13,682 nt of DNA. Origin: an uncultured Bacilli bacterium (GTDB taxonomy: Bacteria > Bacillota_I > Bacilli_A > RF39 > UBA660). Where the stretch lies: assembly GCA_944358495.1 (NCBI GenBank), contig CALVRF010000030.1, positions 1 through 13,682 on the forward strand. Direction: 5' to 3'. Shown piece after piece: positions 1 through 5,184 of this stretch. The stretch's first letter is position 1, and every line of letters begins with the position of its first letter. The notes beneath the pieces are model-generated. The model saw only the letters and a program-made list of their open reading frames with translations, was not told the DNA's origin and did no database searches. Both the position numbers and the translations under genes were made by a program.

Positions 1-14
1 AATATTTTTCTCAC
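1..14 (-). CDS. Start of an unidentified gene running off the left edge
   Basis: Only the first codons are visible. A strong Shine-Dalgarno sequence, GAGGAGGG (bases 20-27 on the minus strand), sits 5 nt before a GTG that begins GTG AGA AAA ATA and continues past base 1. The nearby ATG is immediately followed by TGA and so cannot be the start. The product cannot be named from four codons. A minus-strand promoter candidate lies just upstream, so this is probably the first gene of its own transcript rather than a continuation of the surface-protein gene, which has a terminator between. Confidence 0.45.
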
Positions 15-33
15 ATTTTCCCTCCTCAGCTCT

Positions 34-60
34 ATTGTATCACATAATTTTCACATTATA
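34..60 (-). promoter_or_regulatory. Candidate promoter(s) for the left-edge gene
   Basis: Two -10 candidates read on the minus strand. One is TATAAT at 55-60, with a weak -35-like TTGTTA at 77-82 (16 bp spacer). The other is an extended -10, TGATACAAT, at 34-42. The second would start transcription at about base 27, exactly at the Shine-Dalgarno GAGGAGGG, matching the very short leaders predicted elsewhere in this window. Which one is used cannot be told from sequence. Confidence 0.4.
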
Positions 61-91
61 AATAGTTTTATTAGAATAACAAACACTAAAA

Positions 92-121
92 AGAAAAAAT
101 GGTCTTTTAGCTCAAACCATT
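92..121 (-). terminator. Probable terminator after the surface-protein gene
   Basis: On the minus strand an AATGGT ... ACCATT inverted repeat (6 bp arms, 12 nt loop, with a few further A-T pairs possible around a bulged G) is followed by TTTTCTTTTT. It lies about 95 nt past the stop of the surface-protein gene and before the promoter of the left-edge gene. The stem is short and AT-rich, so termination may be partial. The rest of bases 122-213 shows no gene that I can support. Confidence 0.5.
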
Positions 122-213
122 GAAATACTAATTGAAGAATATAAGAAAAACAATAAATAAGTCACAATATAGCTTCTTTAATGCAAAGTTTTTCACATAC
201 TTTTCCACAGTTA

Positions 214-1083
214 TTAATTTTTTTCAAATCTTGCAAATAAATCCACATCATCAGTGACTTCAAAATTTTCATCTATTTTTTCACCAGCAAATTCATCCGT
301 ATACCAACCAACAAATGTATAACCATCTTTAGTAGCCACTGGTAAAGTACCAATTTTACTATATTTTTTTATTTCTTTTTCTTCTACTTCATAAAAAGAT
401 GGCAAAGCAATCCAAATATTACTTGTTTCTGTTCTAGTATAATCAGCTAAATAATCTATTTGAAATGACCTGATAAAATCACTAGAAAGACTATTAGTGG
501 CTCTATTGCCATAATCTTCAATATATGTCCAAGTTTGATTAGGTACAATATCGTTTGTTATATTGATAGCACTATACCGACTATTTTCTAAATATATCCA
601 CGCTTCCCCACTACCTGTTTCATCACCCAAAGCCACATATTCTCTAATAGTATTATTTAAATCACCAAAAGTAGATGATGAATCACGATATGCATAAAGG
701 GATATCTCATATTTTTTAGTAGTATCAAATGTTCTATCAATTAATTGCATTATACCATTCCAACAATAAACATTGCCGCCATCTTCATAAATTCTAACTG
801 AATTATATCCATTGTAAGTCACAGTATCACTAATTTCAAAGTTTCCAGAGTCACAACCGTTTTTATTCCAACCCTCGCTACCATTCTCAAAAGTATTATT
901 TTCAAGTAATTGTGTTTTAAAACTAACAGTTTGATAAACAGATTTAATATTCCCCTTTGCTGTTATATTTAAATTAGTACTAAATGCCGCATAACCAGTT
1001 ACCATTATTAAAAATAAAAACACCAAAGAAAATATTATTGTTTTTTTTATTTTTTTCCTACTCTTCCTTCTTATTTTTCGCAT
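214..1083 (-). CDS. Membrane-anchored surface protein with CBM-like domain and Flg_new/InlB-type repeat
   Basis: This is a predicted cell-surface protein of 289 residues, function unknown. It begins with a strongly basic stretch (residues 1-14) and one hydrophobic segment (about 15-33) ending in GYAAFSTNLNI, a pattern seen in secreted proteins of gut Bacilli. Residues about 60-232 start with a 'NxTFENGSEGW' opening and look like a beta-sandwich carbohydrate-binding module; Cys77 and Cys107 could form a disulfide. Residues about 245-287 (GTLPVATKDGYTFVGWY... ending DLFARF) match the Listeria-Bacteroides repeat (Flg_new, PF09479). No LPXTG is present, so anchoring would be by the N-terminal helix. 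I chose the ATG at 1083 because AGGTGA lies 4 nt before it. An in-frame ATG at 1113 lies upstream of the predicted transcription start. The gene is divergent from an XRE regulator and has a perfect-consensus promoter with an operator-like palindrome. Adhesion or glycan binding is inference. Confidence 0.8.
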   Translation of the reverse strand: MRKIRRKSRKKIKKTIIFSLVFLFLIMVTGYAAFSTNLNITAKGNIKSVYQTVSFKTQLLENNTFENGSEGWNKNGCDSGNFEISDTVTYNGYNSVRIYEDGGNVYCWNGIMQLIDRTFDTTKKYEISLYAYRDSSSTFGDLNNTIREYVALGDETGSGEAWIYLENSRYSAINITNDIVPNQTWTYIEDYGNRATNSLSSDFIRSFQIDYLADYTRTETSNIWIALPSFYEVEEKEIKKYSKIGTLPVATKDGYTFVGWYTDEFAGEKIDENFEVTDDVDLFARFEKN

Positions 1084-1099
1084 AGTTTCACCTAAAATA

Positions 1100-1128
1100 A
1101 TTATATAGCTCATTTCGAGCTATGTCAA
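1100..1128 (-). promoter_or_regulatory. Perfect-consensus sigma-A promoter of the surface-protein gene
   Basis: Read on the minus strand: TTGACA (1123-1128), a 17 bp spacer (1106-1122), and TATAAT (1100-1105). All 12 hexamer bases match and the spacing is optimal. The predicted start of transcription is near base 1093, the first base of the Shine-Dalgarno AGGTGA, giving a leader of about 10 nt. Such a strong promoter would normally need repression, and a palindrome fills its spacer. Confidence 0.85.
1105..1123. promoter_or_regulatory. Operator-like palindrome 1 (in surface-gene promoter spacer)
   Basis: A perfect inverted repeat: ATAGCTC (1105-1111), 5 nt, GAGCTAT (1117-1123). It spans exactly from the first base of the -10 to the last base of the -35 of the surface-protein promoter. 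A related palindrome is centred 30 bp away, about three helical turns. The likely ligand is the adjacent XRE repressor (inference from position and symmetry). Confidence 0.7.
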
Positions 1129-1131
1129 GAC

Positions 1132-1156
1132 AAAATAGCTCACTTTGAGTTATTTT
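1132..1156. promoter_or_regulatory. Operator-like palindrome 2 with weak promoter of the XRE gene
   Basis: Arms AAAATAGCTCA (1132-1142) and TGAGTTATTTT (1146-1156) are complementary at 10 of 11 positions around a 3 nt centre. The core AGCTC half-site is shared with palindrome 1. On the plus strand a weak promoter is possible: AAGACA (1127-1132, 4/6), an 18 bp spacer, and TATTTT (1151-1156, 4/6). That would place transcription start near 1163, at the GGTGA Shine-Dalgarno of the regulator. Palindrome 2 would then occupy this promoter's spacer just as palindrome 1 occupies the other, and the two -35 hexamers overlap by 2 bp. Confidence 0.6.
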
Positions 1157-1171
1157 AAAACTGGTGATTAT

Positions 1172-1405
1172 ATGATTGGAAAAATATTAAAATTTATCAG
1201 AACTAACAGAAAATATAAACAAATCGACATAGCCCAAAAGCTGAACATCGGCCAAACAACACTAAGTGGTTGGGAACGCGGTTTTAGAGAACCAACCTTT
1301 GATATGGTTTTAAAAATAGCCAAATTATGTAATTATGAAATCGTTATCAAAGATAAAGCCACCAACGAATACATTACTTTAGATAAAATAAAAAGAAGCC
1401 AATAA
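1172..1405 (+). CDS. XRE/Cro-CI family transcriptional regulator
   Basis: A 77-residue DNA-binding protein consisting almost only of a helix-turn-helix domain of the XRE (HTH_3) family. Residues about 5-60 hold the five-helix fold, with the motif QIDIAQKLNIGQTTLSGWERG and the typical PTFDMVLKIAKL helix after it. About 17 residues follow, too few for a separate ligand-binding domain, so any signal must act through another partner or through protein level. The ATG at 1172 is preferred because GGTGA (1163-1167) precedes it by 4 nt. A TTG at 1145 lies inside an operator-like palindrome and has no ribosome binding site. It is the only plus-strand gene here and is transcribed away from the surface-protein gene. 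Role inferred: repressor of that gene and of itself, through the two palindromes between them. Confidence 0.85.
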   Translation: MIGKILKFIRTNRKYKQIDIAQKLNIGQTTLSGWERGFREPTFDMVLKIAKLCNYEIVIKDKATNEYITLDKIKRSQ

Positions 1406-1432
1406 AAAACAGGACAAAAGTCCTATTTTTTT
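1405..1432. terminator. Bidirectional terminator between the XRE gene and spoIIQ
   Basis: AGGAC (1411-1415), AAAA loop, GTCCT (1420-1424) forms a 5 bp hairpin. It has A-rich sequence on the left (1404-1409) and seven T on the right (1426-1432), so it can serve both the plus-strand XRE transcript and the minus-strand spoIIQ transcript. The two stop codons are only 25 nt apart. Confidence 0.8.
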
Positions 1433-2075
1433 AAAGCTCATTAATATCTTTATCGTAGTAATTTTCTGGATTAACATAACTACCATTTACCATGAGTTCA
1501 AAGACAAAATGATTACCCAAATCTTTATTAATATTAGAAGTTCCACTTTGACCAATAACATCACCTTGTTTAACTGCGTCATTTTGTTTAACAGCAACAT
1601 TAGTTAAAGTTTGGTAAATTGTCGTTACTTTGTCAGAATTTTTAATTTCTACAATCGTACCTAATAGCTTGTCTTCCTTAACACTAGTAACGGTTCCATC
1701 AAGAGAACTCACTACATCAAAAGCTTCAGCCGGGCCACCATAAGCTATACCAGTGTTTTGAATATAAGTTTGTTCATAATTAATGATAGAGTTTTCCTGT
1801 TCTTCTTCAGTACCTTGATAATCATAAAAATTTTGAACAATCTTAATCGTATCATCAGTATAAGGACGCATAATAACTGAAGCCGTACTAACAACTGGCA
1901 TATCGTCATTACCAAATAACCTAGATACATACTGCTGATCATCCTCTTCTGATTTAGCTTCTTCATAAAGCTGGCTATTAGAATAGCTAGCATAATAAGT
2001 TGCAGCCACTAGCAAAGCTAATGTCCCCGCACCTATTCCATAAATAGCAGATTTCTTAAGTTTTACTTTCTTCAT
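1431..2075 (-). CDS. spoIIQ: SpoIIQ-like M23-fold protein with degenerate metal site
   Basis: 214 residues: a short basic N-terminus, one membrane helix (about 10-28), a linker, and a LytM/peptidase M23 fold (about 100-207). SpoIIQ sits in the forespore membrane and binds SpoIIIAH across the gap to the mother cell during engulfment. The direct adjacency to spoIID, as in several sporulating Firmicutes, is the main reason for this name. Recognisable M23 landmarks are DGTV (126-129), VKQGDVIGQSGTS (168-180) and a final GNHFVFEL. The zinc site is broken: the usual HxGxD reads N107-T-G-I-A111, and the HxH reads H189-F-V191, so only one of four expected ligands remains. B. subtilis SpoIIQ is also reported to lack full zinc ligands. 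The start is set by AGAGGTGA before the ATG at 2075. A TATAAT (2115-2120) abuts the spoIID stop but has no good -35. A generic M23 surface protein is the alternative. Confidence 0.75.
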   Translation of the reverse strand: MKKVKLKKSAIYGIGAGTLALLVAATYYASYSNSQLYEEAKSEEDDQQYVSRLFGNDDMPVVSTASVIMRPYTDDTIKIVQNFYDYQGTEEEQENSIINYEQTYIQNTGIAYGGPAEAFDVVSSLDGTVTSVKEDKLLGTIVEIKNSDKVTTIYQTLTNVAVKQNDAVKQGDVIGQSGTSNINKDLGNHFVFELMVNGSYVNPENYYDKDINEL

Positions 2076-2120
2076 AATTTCACCTCTATTAACATTCTTA
2101 ACCAAATAGGTAAAATTATA

Positions 2121-3032
2121 CTAAATTTTTTTAATTTCTGTTCCCTGGTAATAATGCTTTAAAATTTCATCATAAGTATAACCTTCTTTAGCCATACCTA
2201 AAGCACCATATTGACTCATTCCAACACCATGTCCAAAACCTTTAGTCGTAATGGTTACTTTCGTCCCATCCTGGGAAATACTAAAATAATTAGATCGTAA
2301 ACTAAGCTTAGAAGCCACATCTCGGCCATTAAAGGTGACTCCATTTATCTTAATTGTTTTTACTCTCCCCGTACTCGTTGTTTCTAAAACTTCATAAGTA
2401 ATTGTATCATTATACTCTAATCCTAGTTTTTCATAAAAATCACTAAGTTCAAAACTACTAGTATCTTCATAAACTGGTGAAGCCTCATCCCAAGTACTAG
2501 AAACACTTCTTAAATACGGCACGGCGGAAGAAAACACTTCCTCACTATTTTCCGTCTTACCAGTACTTGTAGAAAAAAATAACGCCTCCACCACTTCACC
2601 ATTATAAGTTAAATATTCTCCTTTGGTTTCCTGAACCGCTTTTTTTATTTTATTAACTTTACTAACGTAATCATCTTTCCATTTTTCTTTTAAATCATCA
2701 TCCGTTAAATATACCTGATTATCCACAGTATTAACCACATCATAATCCGCATCTTTATTTTTATTAGCTTGAACTAAAGCATAACTACGAGCTGCTACCG
2801 CCTGGGCTTTTAAAGCCTCTAAATCAAAACTAACCGGCATTTCACCAGCCAACACACCTTTAATATATTCTTCAAATGGAACTTCAGATATTGTGTTAGT
2901 ACTAGCATCTTTTACTCTTATTACTTTATTTGTAGCATAATGAAAACGTATTTCATCTGTTCTTACAAAAAGATTAACCACAAAAAAAGGAATAAATACT
3001 ACAAGCAAAGTAATTAAGAGTATTTTTTTCAT
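2121..3032 (-). CDS. spoIID: SpoIID-family lytic transglycosylase (sporulation stage II protein D)
   Basis: SpoIID is a membrane-anchored enzyme that cleaves bare glycan strands of peptidoglycan and drives membrane migration during forespore engulfment. This 303-residue protein has an N-terminal signal anchor (about 4-22) and the SpoIID/LytB domain. Family signatures are the AGEMP motif with the presumed catalytic Glu64, followed by ALKAQAVAARSYAL (73-86), FFSTSTGKTEN (152-162), and the C-terminal GFGHGVGMSQYGA (265-277). All key residues look intact. The start has AAAGGAAG upstream at normal spacing. It lies 24 nt after ywzB and 45 nt before the spoIIQ-like gene, and all three are probably co-transcribed from the rpiB promoter or from sporulation promoters that I could not recognise. 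SpoIID paralogs (LytB-like) also occur in non-spore-formers, so the gene alone does not prove sporulation. Confidence 0.9.
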   Translation of the reverse strand: MKKILLITLLVVFIPFFVVNLFVRTDEIRFHYATNKVIRVKDASTNTISEVPFEEYIKGVLAGEMPVSFDLEALKAQAVAARSYALVQANKNKDADYDVVNTVDNQVYLTDDDLKEKWKDDYVSKVNKIKKAVQETKGEYLTYNGEVVEALFFSTSTGKTENSEEVFSSAVPYLRSVSSTWDEASPVYEDTSSFELSDFYEKLGLEYNDTITYEVLETTSTGRVKTIKINGVTFNGRDVASKLSLRSNYFSISQDGTKVTITTKGFGHGVGMSQYGALGMAKEGYTYDEILKHYYQGTEIKKI

Positions 3033-3056
3033 AGCAAACTTCCTTTCTTTAAATAA

Positions 3057-3251
3057 TTAAACCCATGAATAGGTGAAAAAATCATATATGAAATTTACTA
3101 CTAAATATGATAGTGATACACTTATCATTAAATATAATACTCTAGAAGCGTAATATTTATTCTTCTTAAATACATTTGTTATATTAATACTATCTAGTGC
3201 CCAAATAGCCACAAAAGTAAACACGATATATAAAATTGCCTTAACTAACAT
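3057..3251 (-). CDS. ywzB: DUF1146 (YwzB-type) small membrane protein
   Basis: 64 residues with two membrane helices (about 3-22 and 38-57) separated by a basic loop NVFKKNKYYASR. The pattern 'ALDSINI...KKNK...SRVLYLMISVSLSYLV.NF..DF' matches the DUF1146 family. Its B. subtilis member YwzB is encoded just upstream of murAA and spoIID, so proximity to spoIID here supports the call. Function is unknown. The ATG overlaps the rpiB stop by one base (TAATG), which suggests translational coupling; no strong Shine-Dalgarno is visible. murA, its usual neighbour, is not in the window. Confidence 0.8.
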   Translation of the reverse strand: MLVKAILYIVFTFVAIWALDSINITNVFKKNKYYASRVLYLMISVSLSYLVVNFIYDFFTYSWV

Positions 3252-3946
3252 TATGCACGCTCATTTAACATATCGATGCGTCTTTGATGACGCTCTAAAC
3301 CAGAAAACGGTGTTTTTAAATAAGCATCAACTATATCTTTAGCTCTAATTAATGGCATATTTCCTGCAATTGCCATAATATTCGCATCGTTATCTTTACG
3401 AGCATACTTAATTTCTTTAACATTGTCTACTTTTGCACATCTAACACCTTTTATTTTATTGCAAGCAATACTGATACCAATACCGCTTCCGCAAATAGCA
3501 ATACCTTTTTCCACTTCGAAATTTGCAACCGCTTCGCCCAATTTAAAACCAAACTCCGGATAATCACTGCTGATTCGGCTATCACTACCATAATCAACAA
3601 CAGTATAACCTTTTTTATTTAAATATTTTGTAAGTTTTTGTTTTAAATTATAACCTCGATGATCGGAAGCAATTCCTATAGTTTTACTTTCAGGTATTTT
3701 AACATCCACTATAGTTTTTCCTTGAAAATCATTATGAACAATTTGCTCAAGTTCTTCTTTATCCGCAAGATCTAAATCACTTTTTAAATCAGTATCTTTT
3801 TTAATATCTAAATTTTTATCAACTTTTTCGTTTACAATTCCTTCTTTACTTTTATCATCTTCTTTTTTTACTTTTTTCTTTTTTATATCTTCTTCTACAA
3901 CAATATCTTCTACATTAAAACGTTTTGTTTCATCCATTTTAGCCAT
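3251..3946 (-). CDS. rpiB: RpiB/LacA-LacB family sugar-phosphate isomerase with charged N-terminal extension
   Basis: 231 residues. Residues about 88-230 form an RpiB domain, which interconverts ribose-5-phosphate and ribulose-5-phosphate in the pentose phosphate pathway. Visible family features: ASDHRG (D95, H96), catalytic Cys152 in CGSGIG, the NK of the phosphate loop (163-164), DNDAN (185-189), and RHQRR (219-223). Two positions differ from E. coli RpiB: the Thr after the catalytic Cys is Ser154, and the ring-opening His99 is replaced by Asp185. The first ~85 residues are an extension not normal for the family (usually 140-150 aa) and are extremely charged: 40 of residues 1-75 are D, E, K or R. 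GGAGG stands 8 nt before the ATG, and no in-frame Met exists near the domain start, so the extension appears genuine. Substrate could differ (e.g. galactose- or allose-phosphate). Confidence 0.85.
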   Translation of the reverse strand: MAKMDETKRFNVEDIVVEEDIKKKKVKKEDDKSKEGIVNEKVDKNLDIKKDTDLKSDLDLADKEELEQIVHNDFQGKTIVDVKIPESKTIGIASDHRGYNLKQKLTKYLNKKGYTVVDYGSDSRISSDYPEFGFKLGEAVANFEVEKGIAICGSGIGISIACNKIKGVRCAKVDNVKEIKYARKDNDANIMAIAGNMPLIRAKDIVDAYLKTPFSGLERHQRRIDMLNERA

Positions 3947-3969
3947 TCGATCATCCTCCTACTACTTTT

Positions 3970-3998
3970 ATTATAACATTAAATTATGAAAATTATGA
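3970..3998 (-). promoter_or_regulatory. Extended -10 promoter upstream of rpiB
   Basis: Minus strand: TTCATA (3993-3998, 4/6), a 17 bp spacer, then TGT followed by TATAAT (3970-3975). Predicted transcription starts about 17 nt before the rpiB ATG. It follows immediately after the rpsR terminator, so rpiB-ywzB-spoIID-spoIIQ forms a separate unit. Confidence 0.7.
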
Positions 3999-4027
3999 AG
4001 AAAAAAATAATCCCTTAGGATTATTTT
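3997..4027 (-). terminator. Terminator of the rpsF-ssb-rpsR operon
   Basis: A 10 bp perfect stem AAAATAATCC/GGATTATTTT (4004-4013 with 4018-4027) around a 4 nt loop, read on the minus strand into a run of T (4001-4007) followed by CTTC. The upstream arm contains the rpsR stop codon (4021-4023), so the hairpin begins inside the coding sequence. Confidence 0.85.
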
Positions 4028-4239
4028 ACGAAAGGCAATAAAGCCATAAATCTTGCTTTTTTAATTTCATTAGCAATATGTCTTTGGTGTTTAGAACAAG
4101 CACCTGTAACTCTTCTAGGTAAAATTTTACCTTTGTCGGCACTTACATATTTTTTAACAATATCTGGATCTTTATAATCTACAGATTTTCCCGCACACAT
4201 TTGACATATTTTTTTCTTTTTTCTATAAAAATCTGCCAT
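4021..4239 (-). CDS. rpsR: Ribosomal protein bS18, zinc-type (C+)
   Basis: 72 residues, normal length for bS18, a small-subunit protein that forms a heterodimer with bS6 on the platform of the 30S. The signature KILPRRVTGACSKHQR (38-53) and the tail ARFMALLPFVK are diagnostic. Cys12 and Cys15 (CQMC) with Cys48 and His51 (CSKH) make a plausible zinc ribbon, the 'C+' form. B. subtilis S18, as I recall it, lacks these. AAAGGAGG ends 6 nt before the ATG, directly after the ssb stop 13 nt upstream. Last gene of the operon; its stop lies within the terminator hairpin. Confidence 0.97.
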   Translation of the reverse strand: MADFYRKKKKICQMCAGKSVDYKDPDIVKKYVSADKGKILPRRVTGACSKHQRHIANEIKKARFMALLPFVK

Positions 4240-4252
4240 AGTTATCCTCCTT

Positions 4253-4735
4253 TTAGTCTAAGAAATTATCATCGATAGACACATTATCGCCAAAATCCGC
4301 AAAAGGATCATCCTCAACATTTACATTATTCATACTGTTTGCTGAAGCGGAAGGCGTTGAATATGAAGGCTCTTGATAATCATACGGAGTTGGTTCACTA
4401 TTACGATTATCATTTTGTCTTCTAGAGTCCAAAAATTGTACTGAATCAGCTACAACATCCGTTGTATAACGGCGACTACCATCTTGAGCTGTATAACTTC
4501 CAGTTTGAATTCGGCCTTCGATTGAAACTTGACTACCTTTATCTAAATAATTAGCCACATTTTCAGCTTGTCTTCTCCATACAACAATATTTATAAAATC
4601 CGCTTCACGTTCTCCTTGTGCATTATTAAAAGTTCTATTAACAGCTAAAGAAAAACGTGCATATGGAATATTTGAACCTGTATATCTAAGTTCTGGTTTG
4701 GCTGTTAATCTACCAACTAAACATACTCTATTCAT
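4253..4735 (-). CDS. ssb: Single-stranded DNA-binding protein
   Basis: 160 residues. The OB fold occupies residues 1-105 (MNRVCLVGRLTAKPELRYT, DFINIVVWRRQAENVANYL with Trp53, GSQVSIEGRIQTGSY). It coats single-stranded DNA in replication and repair, usually as a tetramer. A disordered linker rich in N, S, P and Y follows (106-140), then an acidic tail. The tail is unusual: the protein ends DDNFLD instead of the canonical DDDIPF/DDDLPF that binds partner proteins, while an EDDPF stretch occurs 15 residues earlier (141-145). GAGGT stands 7 nt before the ATG. It lies between rpsF and rpsR, the classical arrangement, and is probably controlled with them. Confidence 0.97.
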   Translation of the reverse strand: MNRVCLVGRLTAKPELRYTGSNIPYARFSLAVNRTFNNAQGEREADFINIVVWRRQAENVANYLDKGSQVSIEGRIQTGSYTAQDGSRRYTTDVVADSVQFLDSRRQNDNRNSEPTPYDYQEPSYSTPSASANSMNNVNVEDDPFADFGDNVSIDDNFLD

Positions 4736-4752
4736 AAATAGTACCTCACTTA

Positions 4753-5043
4753 TTAGTCTTCTTCTCTTGTAATCAAATGACGAATAATATCTTTACTGAT
4801 TAATGCTAGACGATCAAACTCTTTAATAGCTTTATCATCTTTAGCTTCAATATTATATACATAATAATATCCGCTCTTAAAATCTTTGATTTCATAAGCT
4901 AATTCTCTTTGACCCATATCTTTTTCATTAACAATTTTTGCACCGTTTTTCGTTAAAATGCCTCCGAAATCTTTAATAGTTTTTTTGATTTCTTCTTCTG
5001 TTAATGTTGGTCTAACAATAAACATGATTTCATACTTTCTCAT
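4753..5043 (-). CDS. rpsF: Ribosomal protein bS6
   Basis: 96 residues, normal for bS6, with the family opening MRKYEIMFIVRPTLTEEEI and central GQRELAYEIKDFKSGYYYVYN (44-64). It binds bS18 and 16S rRNA in the central domain of the 30S subunit. GGAGGTGCGAA provides a strong ribosome binding site before the ATG at 5043. It is the first gene of rpsF-ssb-rpsR, spaced 17 and 13 nt from one gene to the next. Unlike most genes in the window it has a long leader of about 60 nt with two hairpins, fitting feedback control by the S6:S18 complex. Confidence 0.97.
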   Translation of the reverse strand: MRKYEIMFIVRPTLTEEEIKKTIKDFGGILTKNGAKIVNEKDMGQRELAYEIKDFKSGYYYVYNIEAKDDKAIKEFDRLALISKDIIRHLITREED

Positions 5044-5106
5044 TTCGCACCTCCTTATGGTCTAATATGGCTTCCTAAGAAGCAAGGAGTAAATTAATAC
5101 TCGGTG
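5044..5106 (-). promoter_or_regulatory. Structured rpsF leader, candidate S6:S18-binding element
   Basis: On the minus strand CACCG (5102-5106) runs into a hairpin GAGTA/TACTC (5098-5102 with 5087-5091, loop TTAATT). A second hairpin, GCTTC/GAAGC (5079-5083 with 5070-5074, 4 nt loop), precedes the ribosome binding site. A CCG in a bulged stem-loop is the known hallmark of the S6:S18 autoregulatory motif ahead of rpsF in many bacteria. Caveat: the best promoter would start transcription at about 5103, cutting into the 5' part of the motif. Confidence 0.4.
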
Positions 5107-5109
5107 TAA

Positions 5110-5138
5110 ATTATAACAAATTTTTCCTGTTTTGTAAA
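5110..5138 (-). promoter_or_regulatory. Promoter of the rpsF-ssb-rpsR operon
   Basis: Minus strand: TTTACA (5133-5138, 5/6 to consensus), a 17 bp spacer ending TGT, then TATAAT (5110-5115). It is an extended -10 promoter of high predicted strength, as expected for ribosomal proteins. Predicted start near 5103. Confidence 0.8.
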
Positions 5139-5184
5139 TATTTATTCCTCAATTAACATTATTAAATAATTGTCATTTTATGAA

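Noticed and set aside
80..160. Plus-strand open stretch ending QTIEILIEEYKKNNK and a stop, looking like the tail of a protein
   Set aside because: It has no start codon, is closed upstream by a stop at 77-79, is only about 26 codons long, and overlaps a plausible minus-strand terminator. It could be a gene remnant but cannot be told from chance in AT-rich sequence.
189..209. Two adjacent relaxed DnaA-box matches (TTTTTCACA, TTTTCCACA) beside the surface-protein stop
   Set aside because: They fit only the loose TTWTNCACA pattern, which is common in AT-rich DNA, and there is no dnaA gene, iteron series or unwinding element nearby.
1145..1171. TTG start giving the XRE protein nine more residues
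   Set aside because: The TTG lies in the centre of the operator-like palindrome, has no Shine-Dalgarno sequence, and lies upstream of the predicted transcription start. The ATG at 1172 has GGTGA at 4 nt.
1745..1993. 82-codon minus-strand frame inside spoIIQ
   Set aside because: Out-of-frame shadow of the spoIIQ gene, whose protein has recognisable M23 landmarks in the main frame.
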